A stretch of DNA of 64,000 nucleotides, taken from NCBI RefSeq assembly GCF_030815865.1, contig NZ_JAUSXI010000001.1:1488001-1552000 (forward strand). The letters run 5' to 3'. Below, one piece after another: positions 18,560-27,473 of this stretch (its first letter is position 1; every line of letters starts with the position of its first letter). The notes below the pieces were generated by a model that was given only the letters and a program-made list of their open reading frames with translations, had not been told where the DNA came from and did not search any database. A program made the translations under genes and the position numbers. Origin of the DNA: Arthrobacter globiformis (GTDB lineage Bacteria > Actinomycetota > Actinomycetes > Actinomycetales > Micrococcaceae).

Positions 18560-18581
18560 GAGGGGCCATGTGCGGCCCCTC
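18560..18581 (+). promoter_or_regulatory. Stem-loop in leader of LuxR-type gene
   Basis: GAGGGGCC (18560-18567) and GGCCCCTC (18574-18581) form a perfect 8-bp stem with a 6-base loop, 22 bases before the LuxR-type start. It could be an attenuator or simply a stable leader fold. Confidence 0.35.
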
Positions 18582-18603
18582 AGGTCAGGCCATAAAATAA
18601 GGA

Positions 18604-20238
18604 ATGGCTTCCAATGCCGAGATGCTGCTCCGCGAGGGCCACTCAGCGCTTGACCAAGGAGACTGGCGTGCCGCCCGGTCGCGCTTTGCTGAGGCCCTGG
18701 AAGAAGAACCCGGCCCTGATGCGCTGTACGGCCTGGCCCGGGCATCTGAGTGGTCCGGCGACTACGAGGCCGCAATCAGCTTTTACGAGGGCGCTTTTGC
18801 CGGGTTCCGCTCGCGCGGTGAATCGAGGCTTCCGGCGCTCATCGCCGGCCGTGAATTGAGCTTTCTTTACACGGCCGTCTACGGAAATTCTGCCGCGGCT
18901 AATGGCTGGATGGCACGGGCAGTACGGCTCTCCAGGGAGGCCGGTGATTGCGTCGAGCGAGGCTGGGTGGAGCTGGCGGAGTGCCTCATGGCGGAAGACC
19001 CAAATGCCGGGGACAACCACGCACGCGCTGCCATGAAGATCGCCAGACGCTTTGGCGACGTCGACCTGCTATTCTGCGCCATGAGCTACGAAGGGCTCGT
19101 CCTAGTCCTGAAGGGCAGGATCGCAGAGGGTATGCGCCGCATCGATGAGGCCGCTGCAGCAGCGTCAGGAGGGGAGGTCCACGACTATCTGGCCGTGGGC
19201 GAGATCTACTGCAAAATGCTCGCCTGCTGCGAGCTGACGCTGGACGTCCGTAGGGCCGAGCAATGGATGGCTGCAGCGGAATTCTTTGGCCACCGTGCGA
19301 ACTCGCCGTGGATCCCGGCCATTTGCGCCATGCACTATGGCGGAATCCTCACCGCAGCCGGGCGTTGGCCCGAAGCGGAGACCCAGCTCTGCGAGTCGAT
19401 GCGGAAATACGACGGCGGCTACCGGGCAATGCGTGGAGGCGCCGTGGCGCGCTTGGCTGACCTGCGCATACTGCAGGGCCGGCTCGGTGAGGCTGCAGAA
19501 CTCCTTCAGGCGGCTTCAACCGATGGATACTCGGTCCGCCCCCGGGCGCGGTTGCATCTTGTCAGAGGTGAAGCGGAAATCGCCGTCTCCATTCTGCGTA
19601 GGCATCTTGCTGCTGCAGGCACCTCTCGCCTGATAGGACCGGAACTGGCGCTGCTGGCCGAAGCCCAGGGGGCAGCGGGACGGGCAGGGGAGGCGTTGGC
19701 CATTAGCAGCCGGCTTGAGTCCCTGGCAGCGGACACTGGACTGGTACGGGACGTGGCCTTCGCCGAAGTAACTGCCGGACGGGCCGGCTGGGCGGAGGGT
19801 TCTCCCGATGCACTGGCACACCTGGAAGCGGCCCTTGGCGCGTTCACAGCCGCGGGCCTGCCGTGGGACGAGGCCCGGACACGGCTGCTGATTGCCAGGG
19901 CAGTGAAGGATTCCAATGTTGAGGTGGCGACGGCGGAAGCACGGGCGGCCCTGATGGCCTTCCGCAAGCTGGGGGCGGCACCTGATGCAGACGCCGCTGG
20001 CGCCCTGCTCCGCAGCCTGGGCAGCCCAGGGCGGCCTGCCCCCCGGATAGGAGGGCCCCTCACCGCCCGGGAAGCCGAAGTCTTGCGACTCCTCGCAGAG
20101 GGGGACTCCAACGATCAGATCGCGGGGCGGCTCGTTATCAGCAAACGCACTGTGGAGCACCACGTTGGAAGCATACTGGCCAAACTCGGCCTGTCCACCA
20201 GGGCCCAAGCCCAGGCCTATGCCGTGCGCCGCGGCTAG
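18604..20238 (+). CDS. LuxR-family regulator with TPR sensor region
   Basis: A 544-residue regulator. Residues about 5-440 are repeated helical hairpins of TPR type (LREGHSALDQGDWRAARSRFAEAL, AEAETQLCESMRKYDGGYR), which usually bind peptides or partner proteins. The last 65 residues are a LuxR helix-turn-helix: LTAREAEVLRLLAEGDSNDQIA then SKRTVEHHVGSILAKLG. There is no receiver or STAND ATPase domain, so it differs from MalT-type proteins. AAGGA is very close to ATG 18604; the ATG at 18622 is an alternative start. It is divergent from the methyltransferase, a possible target. A leader stem-loop lies at 18560. Confidence 0.88.
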   Translation: MASNAEMLLREGHSALDQGDWRAARSRFAEALEEEPGPDALYGLARASEWSGDYEAAISFYEGAFAGFRSRGESRLPALIAGRELSFLYTAVYGNSAAANGWMARAVRLSREAGDCVERGWVELAECLMAEDPNAGDNHARAAMKIARRFGDVDLLFCAMSYEGLVLVLKGRIAEGMRRIDEAAAAASGGEVHDYLAVGEIYCKMLACCELTLDVRRAEQWMAAAEFFGHRANSPWIPAICAMHYGGILTAAGRWPEAETQLCESMRKYDGGYRAMRGGAVARLADLRILQGRLGEAAELLQAASTDGYSVRPRARLHLVRGEAEIAVSILRRHLAAAGTSRLIGPELALLAEAQGAAGRAGEALAISSRLESLAADTGLVRDVAFAEVTAGRAGWAEGSPDALAHLEAALGAFTAAGLPWDEARTRLLIARAVKDSNVEVATAEARAALMAFRKLGAAPDADAAGALLRSLGSPGRPAPRIGGPLTAREAEVLRLLAEGDSNDQIAGRLVISKRTVEHHVGSILAKLGLSTRAQAQAYAVRRG

Positions 20239-20292
20239 GACAGGCAACAGATAGAGCTGAGTCCAGGGCTTCAATTTGTTCCTGCCACAATT

Positions 20293-20445
20293 GGGTGAGA
20301 CCAGAACGGGATCCGAAGCATGAAGGTCAAGCAACCTGGCGCGGCTGGGACCAACCTGGCTGAGGCTCATCTGGCACTCGCCCGGCCCGGGAACCCGGCC
20401 CAGCTGTTTGGTGAGGGCGGCAAGCAGGGTGGCAGGCTGCTGGAG
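20293..20445 (-). pseudogene. GntR/UTRA fragment
   Basis: Minus-strand translation includes GPGECQMSLSQVGPSRARLL then DLHASDPVLV, nearly identical to GPGECQIGLSQVGPSRAKLL and DLRASDPVLV of the intact GntR at 16553-17335. Only this central UTRA part is present; both ends are missing. Confidence 0.65.
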
Positions 20446-20559
20446 CCGCCCTTGGACCACGGATAGAAGTGATCGCCGTGTTCGGCGGATCGGTTGCAAC
20501 CAGCGCCCGAACCCCACCTCGAGCTCGCACTGGCCGCTCGCCCTTGCGATCCCGACCAA

Positions 20560-20683
20560 CAAAGCCCCCGTGCGCGGAGTCTGAACTGCTTGCACGCAAA
20601 ACTGCTCCCCGGGAGTCGGAACTGAATTTCTCAGTCCTACTTCCGGGGAGCAGTTCAGTCTCTCTCCGTTGCCGGGGGCTTTG
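20560..20683. repeat. 124-bp imperfect palindrome between convergent genes
   Basis: Nested arms: CAAAGCCCCCG (20560-20570) with CGGGGGCTTTG (20673-20683); TCTGAACTGC near 20580 with GCAGTTCAG near 20650; and CTGCTCCCCGG (20602-20612) with CCGGGGAGCAG (20643-20653). The whole can fold into one long hairpin. It lies between the 3' ends of the LuxR-type and DUF4383 genes, so it may be a bidirectional terminator or a small mobile palindrome. Confidence 0.55.
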
Positions 20684-20718
20684 CTGTTTCCGGGCGCTGG
20701 GTCGGGCGCCGGGGAGTC

Positions 20719-21168
20719 CTAGGCCCGTGCCTTGTGGCGCTTGGTGAGAACCAGTGCGAGGGCTACCATCCCTACCCCCAGGAGAAGGTGCAGGATGTTG
20801 TCGAAGCCGTTCAGCGGCACGAAGTTGCCGGCGGAATCCTGGGGGATCACCAGCCCGTAGACGAAGAGCACCAGGTAGATGATGCCTCCGTAGAGGAGGA
20901 AGGAACGGGATCCGGCGGCGGTCTTCGACAGGGCGAGTCCAGCTGCTCCGAACAACAGGTGGACGATGTTGTGCAGGGCGGAAACCTGGAAGAGGCCCAG
21001 CAACATGGCCTCGGAATGGTGGCCAGCGAAGGCCAGCTCGCCGTAGTTACCGGTGATGCCCGGGACGAAGCCCAAGACGCCGACCAGCAGGAATACGGCA
21101 CCAACAACCATCGATGCCTTCTGGATGTTCGTGCGGGCCGCTGTCCCGGTGTGGGTGTGTGTTGCCAT
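20719..21168 (-). CDS. DUF4383 membrane protein
   Basis: A 149-residue membrane protein with four hydrophobic segments, matching DUF4383: VVGAVFLLVGVLGFVPGIT, ALHNIVHLLFGAAGLALS, LYGGIIYLVLFVYGLV and NILHLLLGVGMVALALVL. The paired HNxVHLLFG and DNILHLLLG motifs are typical. The start is ATG 21168 with AGGAG seven bases before; an upstream in-frame start lacks a site. Function unknown; DUF4383 genes in actinobacteria are often stress related, from memory. It stands alone. Confidence 0.87.
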   Translation of the reverse strand: MATHTHTGTAARTNIQKASMVVGAVFLLVGVLGFVPGITGNYGELAFAGHHSEAMLLGLFQVSALHNIVHLLFGAAGLALSKTAAGSRSFLLYGGIIYLVLFVYGLVIPQDSAGNFVPLNGFDNILHLLLGVGMVALALVLTKRHKARA

Positions 21169-21506
21169 GGAGGTCTCCTGATGCGATATGTGTTCATGGA
21201 CCGGCGGGCTCCCACCTGCCAATCCAACGGGCTATGCAAGCTATTCGCGCTGTACCGCATTGAGGATGGGTTTTTCCGAAACTTCAGGAGAAAAAGTGGC
21301 GGCCACCACCGGCGGTGCCACTACAGGCTTGCTGACAACAGTTCTCGGTGGATCAGTTCACACGCCGTACTGGTCCTCGTCGCCGATGTCCCCCTCGAGC
21401 AGCGCCGCGGCGGTGAGCTGTTCGGCGGCGGTCAGCATCCCGCCGTCGTCCGCCAGCGGAGTCTCGGTGGCAGGCAGAAAGTCTTGCCGAACACGAATCA
21501 AACGGC
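21169..21506. other. 338-base gap with a coding remnant
   Basis: The left part is the leader of the DUF4383 gene. The right part holds the minus-strand remnant listed at 21358-21506. I see no other structure. Confidence 0.45.
21358..21506 (-). pseudogene. Possible C-terminal gene remnant, unidentified
   Basis: Minus-strand frame reads VRQDFLPATETPLADDGG, then MLTAAEQLTAAALLEGDI and GDEDQYGV before a TGA at 21360-21358. The composition is protein-like, yet it has no start and follows directly on the stop of the kdgK gene. It may be the tail of a gene cut when the uronate cluster was rearranged. Family not recognised. Confidence 0.35.
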
Positions 21507-22463
21507 TTACCGGGCTACGGGGTCTTTGGACTCCAGTAGCCCGAGTTCGCCCCGGCGTGGCATGCCTTCCCAGTCACCCGGTACTTGGCAGGCGAAGGCT
21601 CCGGTGCGCACGGCCGTCTTCAGGCGTTGTTCCAGGTTCTCACCGGCCAGGAACTCGGCGATGTAGCCGGCAACGAAAGCATCCCCGGCTCCGACCGTGT
21701 CCACTGCGTTGACCGGCACGGCTACCTGGACGAGCTCAGCATTGTCGGCGACTGCCACGGCCCCCAGTGGTCCGAGTTTCACGACGGCATGCCGCGGGCC
21801 CAAGGCTGTCAGCTGGTGCGCCAGTTCCAGCGGCGGGGGCGGTTGCGATTGGTCCAGTCCCAAAGCGATCATCGCTTCGTCATCGCCGGCGAAGACCAGA
21901 TCCACCTGCGGGAGCAGTTTCCGGTACAGCTCGCCGGCCTCTTCCGGGGACCAGAGGGCGGCACGGTAGTTGAGGTCCAGTGACACCAGGGTTCCTGCAT
22001 CGCGCGCTACGGCTATGGCATGGTCAACGGCCGCCGCCGCTGAGGCCGACAGGGCAGGGGTGATGCCGGTCAGGTGCAGGAGCCGGGCTTCGCGGATCTG
22101 CCTCGCGGGGACGTCCTGCGGTTCAAGGCGGGAGCCAGCGCTTCCGGACCGGTAGTACCACACCTTGAGCTGTTCGGAGGTGCGGCGTTCTTTGATCATC
22201 AGCCCGGTGGGGGCCTCGGGGTCCACGATGCCGTGGACGTCGATGCCCTCGGCACGCAGTTCGCGGAGCACCAGCTCGCCCATGCTGTCGCCGCCGACCC
22301 GGCCGGCCCAGGTCACTGCCATGCCCAGCCGGGACAGGGCGATGGCAAAGTTGCTCTCTGCGCCGCCCATTCCGATGCTTAGGGAGCGTGTGTGTGCCAA
22401 TGGCCCGGGCGTGTCGGCCTTCATCAGCCCCATCGTTTCTCCCATGGTGACCACCTCGCTCAT
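21507..22463 (-). CDS. kdgK: 2-keto-3-deoxygluconate kinase (PfkB family)
   Basis: A 318-residue PfkB-family kinase that phosphorylates KDG to KDPG using ATP. Features: VVTMGETMGLMKADTPGPL at the N-terminus, the GGAESNFAIALSRLG motif, and VDTVGAGDAFVAGY with the catalytic Asp near the C-terminus. ATG 22463 overlaps the stop of the aldolase gene (ATGA), which fixes the start; a longer frame upstream runs through eda. It is the third gene of a tightly coupled symporter-eda-kdgK block and serves the uronate route with uxaA, uxaB and uxaC nearby. Confidence 0.92.
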   Translation of the reverse strand: MSEVVTMGETMGLMKADTPGPLAHTRSLSIGMGGAESNFAIALSRLGMAVTWAGRVGGDSMGELVLRELRAEGIDVHGIVDPEAPTGLMIKERRTSEQLKVWYYRSGSAGSRLEPQDVPARQIREARLLHLTGITPALSASAAAAVDHAIAVARDAGTLVSLDLNYRAALWSPEEAGELYRKLLPQVDLVFAGDDEAMIALGLDQSQPPPPLELAHQLTALGPRHAVVKLGPLGAVAVADNAELVQVAVPVNAVDTVGAGDAFVAGYIAEFLAGENLEQRLKTAVRTGAFACQVPGDWEGMPRRGELGLLESKDPVAR

Positions 22464-23125
22464 GCGTTGACCATCCTGTTCTGGGCGAGGGCGACGAGGC
22501 GGGTGACCTCGGTGGCGCGCTCGGTGAGCGCGGTGAGATCGCCGCCCTTGAAGGCGTCTCCCAGGAGGGGCCCGCCCAGGCTCACGGCCAGGGCCCCGGC
22601 CTCGATCCATTTCGGCGCGTCCTGGATGGACACTCCTCCGGAGGGGATGATCGGCAGATCGGGGAAAGGCCCGCGCAGCTGCCCGATGTACCCCGGCCCC
22701 ACCCCAGAGGCGGGGAACAGCTTGACGGCTGTGGCTCCCAGGGACCATGCCGTGTGCATCTCCGTGGGCGAGTACGCGCCGGGGAAGACGGGGACGCCGC
22801 GGTCGACGGCGGCACTGATCACCTCCGGCACTGTCACCGGGGTAACGAGGTAGTCAGCGCCGGCGTCGAGCGCCTGCCGGGCCTCGTGAAGGTCGACGAC
22901 GGTGCCCACTCCGATTTCTGCGGAACCGGCGAACCGGGCCCTGAGTCCGGCGATCTCCTCGAAAACGCCCTCGGTGGTGAGGGTCAGTTCGATGGACCGG
23001 ACGCCTCCGGCGATCAGCGCCTCGATAACCGGGGCGTACTCACGGGCGTGGGAGGTCCTCAGGACAGCGACCACAGGGTGTGCCAGCAGCATTGCGGAGG
23101 GCTGTGAGCGGGGGACTGTCATCAT
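22460..23125 (-). CDS. eda: KDPG aldolase (2-dehydro-3-deoxy-phosphogluconate aldolase)
   Basis: A 221-residue class I aldolase that splits KDPG into pyruvate and glyceraldehyde-3-phosphate. The Schiff-base lysine is K135 in AVKLFPAS; SIELTLTTEG, GVGTV and IIPSGGV are the other family motifs. Length matches the family (about 210). ATG 23125 overlaps the symporter stop (ATGA) and has AGGAG six bases upstream; its own stop overlaps the kdgK start in the same way, so the three genes are translationally coupled. Confidence 0.93.
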   Translation of the reverse strand: MMTVPRSQPSAMLLAHPVVAVLRTSHAREYAPVIEALIAGGVRSIELTLTTEGVFEEIAGLRARFAGSAEIGVGTVVDLHEARQALDAGADYLVTPVTVPEVISAAVDRGVPVFPGAYSPTEMHTAWSLGATAVKLFPASGVGPGYIGQLRGPFPDLPIIPSGGVSIQDAPKWIEAGALAVSLGGPLLGDAFKGGDLTALTERATEVTRLVALAQNRMVNA

Positions 23126-24534
23126 GGTTTCTCCTGGGTGGTGGGGTTCGATTCGGTGCCGTCCTGGGGGCTCCGTTCCAAGGGGGCCGGAGTCCCTTCC
23201 CGTGCATGCGTCTCGAGGACAAGCTCTTCCACCTTCTTGTCCGTCAGGGGATAAAGCATGGCGAGCACAATAGCGGCCGCGGCCAACGCCAGGCAGGGAT
23301 AGAGGGTCTGCAGGCCCTTCATTCCGGCCAGTACCTCCGGGCCCTGCGGCACGTTGGGCATGTAGCCGATCGCGCTCAGTCCGAACCCGGCCAGGCCGCC
23401 GGCAACAGACTGGGCGATCTTGCGGGAGAAGTTGAACATGGAGTAGGTGATGCCTTCGCGGCGTACTCCGGTGCGCCAGTGGCCGAAGTCAATGACGTCG
23501 CAGACCAGCGCCCAGGTGATGCCGTTGGGCAGGGCCACCCCGATGAAGGAGAGGCTGAACAGGACGGTGAAGAGCACGGGGTTGGTCGGCAGCACGAAGT
23601 TCAGTCCGTCCGCGACGATGGCGAGCAGGAAGCCGCACAGGGCCGTACGCTTCTTGCCGATCAGGCGTGTCAGAACAGGGATGAGCAGGATACCGATGAT
23701 CGAGGAGCCGATGCTGATCACGTTCACGTACGGCAGCAGCCGCACATCGCCCAGGTAGTACTGCGTGAAGTAGACGATCATCGACGTCTTCACGTTGTAA
23801 GCCGAGATCGAAAAGATCGTCATGACGACCAGGACCAGCAGGGGCCGGTTGGTGACGATGGTGGTAACGAAGTTCCGGACAGTCAGCTTCTCGCGGGTAC
23901 GGACCACGGGGACGGCCTCCCGGGTGTACCTGAACGTGGCGAAGAAGCAGAGGACGCCCACCACCGCCATGGTGCCGGCGGGTGGCATGAACGCGACGCC
24001 GGTGACCAGCAGCGCAGTGACAGAACCGGCCTGGCGGAAGGAGGCGAGCTTGGCCCGCTCGATGGGTTCCTGGGTCATCACCGAGGCCAGCGAGCCGTAG
24101 GGGATGTTGGTGAACGAGTACAACACGCCCCACGCCATGTAGGAGACGTACGCGTAGACCAGGTTCACACCCTCGGACTGGCCGGGGGTGAGGAAGGTAA
24201 AGACCGTCAGCACGGCCAGCGCAATGGACGAGTAGAACATGACGCCCCGGAAGCGGCCGAAGCGGCCCACATTGCGCCGCCCGTCGATCACGGTGCCGGC
24301 GAGCGGGTCCATGAACGCGTCGAAGAGCTTCGTGATGACGAAGACGGAGGCGGCGGCTGCGGGTGGCAATCCCGCCACATCTGTGTAGAACTTCAGCAGG
24401 TAGGCCTGCCCGAGGTCGAACATGAAGCCGTTGCCCAGATCGCCCATGCCGTAGGCGATCTTCTCTTTCAGTGACACCATGCCACTTGTTTTCTTCGCCC
24501 GGGAACTGGTGGGCGTGGTGATTTTGTTGGCCAT
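23122..24534 (-). CDS. GPH-family sugar:cation symporter, probable uronate carrier
   Basis: A 470-residue transporter with about 12 membrane segments, of the glycoside-pentoside-hexuronide (MelB/UidB) family: KIAYGMGDLGNGFMFDLGQ, the loop MDPLAGTVIDGRRN (the cation-site region in MelB), and a C-terminal GVRREGITYSMFNFSRKIAQ. The start is ATG 24534, since AAAGGAG lies eight bases before it, inside an upstream ATG frame. It overlaps eda by four bases. Context makes galacturonate or glucuronate the likely substrate (inference). Confidence 0.9.
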   Translation of the reverse strand: MANKITTPTSSRAKKTSGMVSLKEKIAYGMGDLGNGFMFDLGQAYLLKFYTDVAGLPPAAAASVFVITKLFDAFMDPLAGTVIDGRRNVGRFGRFRGVMFYSSIALAVLTVFTFLTPGQSEGVNLVYAYVSYMAWGVLYSFTNIPYGSLASVMTQEPIERAKLASFRQAGSVTALLVTGVAFMPPAGTMAVVGVLCFFATFRYTREAVPVVRTREKLTVRNFVTTIVTNRPLLVLVVMTIFSISAYNVKTSMIVYFTQYYLGDVRLLPYVNVISIGSSIIGILLIPVLTRLIGKKRTALCGFLLAIVADGLNFVLPTNPVLFTVLFSLSFIGVALPNGITWALVCDVIDFGHWRTGVRREGITYSMFNFSRKIAQSVAGGLAGFGLSAIGYMPNVPQGPEVLAGMKGLQTLYPCLALAAAAIVLAMLYPLTDKKVEELVLETHAREGTPAPLERSPQDGTESNPTTQEKP

Positions 24535-24584
24535 CGGGGTGCTCCTTTGCATCCAGGCAGATTAGGGGTCAGCCAAATTGAGGG

Positions 24585-26054
24585 TCAGGCGGAACGCCGG
24601 GAGTAGGCGGTTTTCGGGAGGTTGTAGGCGAGGTCGACGGCGGTTTCGACGGCCTCGTCCTGGCTGAGCCGGTGCTCAAGGACCAGCCGGGCCAGGAAGC
24701 CGGCGTCGATGCGGCGGGAGAGGTCGTGGCGGGCGGGGATCGAGGCGAAGGCGCGAGTGTCGTCGACGAAACCGGAGGTGTTGTAGAAACCAGCCGTCTC
24801 GGTCGCGGACTCGCGGAAACGCCGCATGCCCTCCGGGGAGTCGAGGAACCACCAGGGAGCACCCAGCCGGAGCGACGGATAGGCGCCGGCGAGGGGGGCG
24901 AGTTCGCGGCTGTAAAGAGTCTCGTCGACAGTGAAGAGGATGGCGCGGAACCTGGGGTCGTGGCCGTAGCGCTCCAGCAGCGGCTGCAGTGAACGGGTGA
25001 ACTCGGTGGCCACCGGGATATCGAAGCCCTTGTCCTGGCCGTGGCGCTCGAAGACTCCCTTGTGGTGATCGCGCAGAACACCGGGATGAATTTGCATTAC
25101 CAGCCCGTCGTCGCAGGCCATGCCCGCGGTGACGAAAAGCATGTGTGCGGCGAAGGCCTGCGCCTCCGCGGGGCTGACCGGTCCGCCCAGGGCGCGGGAG
25201 TACAGCTCTGCGGCGGCGGACTCCGCCATGGGTGTGGTGTCGGCGCTCAGGTGGCCATGGTCGGTAGCCAGCCCACCAGCGGCAACGAAGGCGCGGCGGC
25301 GCTCTCGCAGCCCGTCGAGGAACCCGGAATAGGTGGAGGTGTCCACAGCCGAGACCTCTGCCAGTTTGGCGACCTCAGCCCGCCACCCCTGACGGTCAAG
25401 ATGGAACACGGCATCCGGGCGGAATGTCGGTATGATCCGCTCTCCCAGGCCCTGCTTGGCCAGCTGTGTGTGGTGGCGCAGGTCGCTGGTTGCAGGGTCG
25501 GTCGTGGAAATCAGCTCGATCGAAAACCGGTCCAGCAGTTGCCGGGGCCGGAAGTCCGGCTCCGCAATGCGAGCGGCTATCTGATCGTAGATCGCATCGG
25601 CAGTCTCGGCGCTGGGCATGAGGTCGACCCCGAAGACCTCGGCAAGCTCATGCTCCATCCAGTAGCGCGACGGGGTGCCGCGGAACAGCTTCCAGTTCTG
25701 GCAGAACGTCCGCCAGATGGCCCGCGAGTCAGTCTCGACCGGACCGCCGTCAATCCGCGGCACGCCCAGGGACTCGGGGGCTATCCCTTGGGAGACCATC
25801 ATGCGGGTCACGTAGTGGTCGGGGACCACCAGGAGCTGGGCCGGATCGGCGAACGGCTCGTTGGCGGCGAAAACGTCCGCCTCAACGTGACCGTGCATGC
25901 AGATGAGCGGCAACTGCGCCGTCTGCTCGTAGATCTCGCGTGCCACGGCGCGCTGACGCTCATCCGCTGGAAGCGCACGGTCGGGATGCAGTTCCAGACG
26001 TCGTTCGACGGCTGGCAGTGCGGGGTCAAGATTCAGGAGGGTGGGTGCAGACAT
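24585..26054 (-). CDS. uxaC: Uronate isomerase
   Basis: A 489-residue amidohydrolase-superfamily enzyme that turns D-galacturonate into D-tagaturonate (and D-glucuronate into D-fructuronate). The metal motif is MHGHVEADVF near 58, the form usual in actinobacteria rather than the enterobacterial HCHL. Further motifs: FCQNWKLFRGTPSRYWMEHE, and GAPWWFLDSPEGMRRF near the end. ATG 26054 has GAGAGA upstream; the TTG five codons earlier is less likely. It leads the minus-strand block, 50 bases before the symporter, and is divergent from the LacI regulator. An operator-like site lies at 26118. Confidence 0.93.
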   Translation of the reverse strand: MSAPTLLNLDPALPAVERRLELHPDRALPADERQRAVAREIYEQTAQLPLICMHGHVEADVFAANEPFADPAQLLVVPDHYVTRMMVSQGIAPESLGVPRIDGGPVETDSRAIWRTFCQNWKLFRGTPSRYWMEHELAEVFGVDLMPSAETADAIYDQIAARIAEPDFRPRQLLDRFSIELISTTDPATSDLRHHTQLAKQGLGERIIPTFRPDAVFHLDRQGWRAEVAKLAEVSAVDTSTYSGFLDGLRERRRAFVAAGGLATDHGHLSADTTPMAESAAAELYSRALGGPVSPAEAQAFAAHMLFVTAGMACDDGLVMQIHPGVLRDHHKGVFERHGQDKGFDIPVATEFTRSLQPLLERYGHDPRFRAILFTVDETLYSRELAPLAGAYPSLRLGAPWWFLDSPEGMRRFRESATETAGFYNTSGFVDDTRAFASIPARHDLSRRIDAGFLARLVLEHRLSQDEAVETAVDLAYNLPKTAYSRRSA

Positions 26055-26117
26055 CAATGTCTCTCTCAATTTGAAGGGGGTTTGGGGGCCAGTTCCGAGG
26101 GGGTGGGGAGCTGGCTA

Positions 26118-26134
26118 TGAAAACGTTATTATCA
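26118..26134. promoter_or_regulatory. LacI-type operator in uxaC/lacI divergent region
   Basis: TGAAAACGTTATTATCA contains the AAAACGTT core seen again, as perfect palindromes, upstream of uxaA at 27401-27439. It is 64 bases before uxaC and 115 before the LacI-family start. Confidence 0.5.
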
Positions 26135-26248
26135 ATGTAGCGCGGAGACAAGCTGAGACCAAGCTCATATCTTCAGAAACTTTGACGGGACGGGAACTTC
26201 ATGGGTCCGGGGATAAAATCCGTAACAAAGCCACCGGGAGGTGAACCC

Positions 26249-27259
26249 ATGTCCGTACCCGTGACGATCCGGGACGTTGCCAAAGCTGCCGACGTCTCTC
26301 CTGCCACGGTCTCGCGGACTTTCGTGCGCCCGGAGAAGGTTGATGCGGTGACCCGGGAGCGGGTGCTAAGCGCCGCCGCCCGGCTGGACTACCGCCCTAA
26401 CCGCGCGGCGCAGTCCCTCATCACGGGCCTGACCGGCAACATCGGGATCGTGGTTCCGGACCTCACCAACCCTTTCTTCCCCAGCGTCGTGAGGGGCATT
26501 CAGAACCGGGCCGAGGAACTGGGCTACCCCGTGCTGCTGGTCGACAGCGGCGAGGATCCGGTTCGCGAATCAGAGCTTGTCACAAGGCTGGGCCGCCAGG
26601 TGGACGGGCTTGTCCTGTGCGCGGCGCGCATGACGGACGAGGACCTGCTTTCCCACCGGCAGCGGCGGCCGATGGTCCTAATCAACCGCGAGGTCCCGGG
26701 CGTCCCGGCCGTCACCTTCGACAACGCTGCTGGTATCGCGCAGGAGGTGATGCACCTGAAAGCCTTGGGGCACATGCGGATCGGGTACGTCGCCGGCCCC
26801 GGAACGAGCTACTCCAGCCGGGTGCGGCAAGGCGCAGTCACGACGCATTTGGCCGCTGCGGGTCTGACGGAGGTTGCCGTGGGCAGTTTCGCCCCCTCCT
26901 TTGAAGGCGGCCGCAGCGCGGCGGAAAAGGTTCTGCTCGCCAATGTCACAGCGGTCATGGTTTACAACGACGTCATGGCCCTGGGCCTGATCAACCAGCT
27001 CGCCCAGTACGGCGTCTCGGTTCCAAACGACCTGACCGTCGTCGGATTCGACGACATCGAATTCGCCGCCATGGCCAACCCGGCGCTGACCACCGTCCGG
27101 GTCCCGCGGGAGGAGGCCGGCGCCCTGGCCATGTCCTACCTCAACGCACTGATGACGGCGACAGGCCCCGCTCCGGAGCCGCCGGCTCAACTGAAGACGG
27201 AATTCATCTTCCGCGGCACGTCGGTCCGCGCTCCGCTGACGCAAGCACTGGCTGAGTAA
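26249..27259 (+). CDS. LacI-family regulator of uronate genes
   Basis: A 336-residue LacI/GalR repressor. The helix-turn-helix is TIRDVAKAADVSPATVSRTF and the hinge YRPNRAAQSL; the ligand domain has IGIVVPDLTNPFFPSVVRGI and VVGFDDIEFAAMANPALTTV. The start ATG 26249 follows GGGAGGTGA; upstream in-frame codons are not supported. It sits between uxaC (divergent) and uxaA (same strand), both with AAAACGTT-type operators, so it is the likely repressor of the whole cluster, responding to a uronate intermediate. A strong stem-loop ends its transcript. Confidence 0.92.
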   Translation: MSVPVTIRDVAKAADVSPATVSRTFVRPEKVDAVTRERVLSAAARLDYRPNRAAQSLITGLTGNIGIVVPDLTNPFFPSVVRGIQNRAEELGYPVLLVDSGEDPVRESELVTRLGRQVDGLVLCAARMTDEDLLSHRQRRPMVLINREVPGVPAVTFDNAAGIAQEVMHLKALGHMRIGYVAGPGTSYSSRVRQGAVTTHLAAAGLTEVAVGSFAPSFEGGRSAAEKVLLANVTAVMVYNDVMALGLINQLAQYGVSVPNDLTVVGFDDIEFAAMANPALTTVRVPREEAGALAMSYLNALMTATGPAPEPPAQLKTEFIFRGTSVRAPLTQALAE

Positions 27260-27267
27260 GCGCAGCT

Positions 27268-27305
27268 GCCGGCTGCCCTCTTCCCCGTGGAAAGAGGGCG
27301 CCGGC
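27268..27305 (+). terminator. Stem-loop after LacI-family gene
   Basis: GCCGGC plus GCCCTCTT (27268-27282) pair with AAGAGGGC and GCCGGC (27292-27305), giving a long GC-rich stem with a short loop, 9 bases past the stop. No T tract follows, common in high-GC actinobacteria. Confidence 0.6.
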
Positions 27306-27400
27306 TCGCCCTGATGGATCATCATCGGTGCTTTGCCTCAGCCGCCGATGGTGGGGCTTCGGGCGCACCCCAGCCATCACCCGTCCACTCATCCCTTGAT

Positions 27401-27439
27401 GAAAACGTTTTCGTCGCTCTACAATGAAAACGATTTCAT
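27401..27439. promoter_or_regulatory. Two LacI-type operators before uxaA
   Basis: GAAAACGTTTTC (27401-27412) is a perfect palindrome. ATGAAAACGATTTCAT (27424-27439) is a second near-palindrome 12 bases on. Both resemble the site at 26118-26134. They lie 35-73 bases before uxaA, suited to repression. Confidence 0.65.
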
Positions 27440-27473
27440 TCCCGTCGTTCCCTCACTGAAGAAGGATTTGGCC

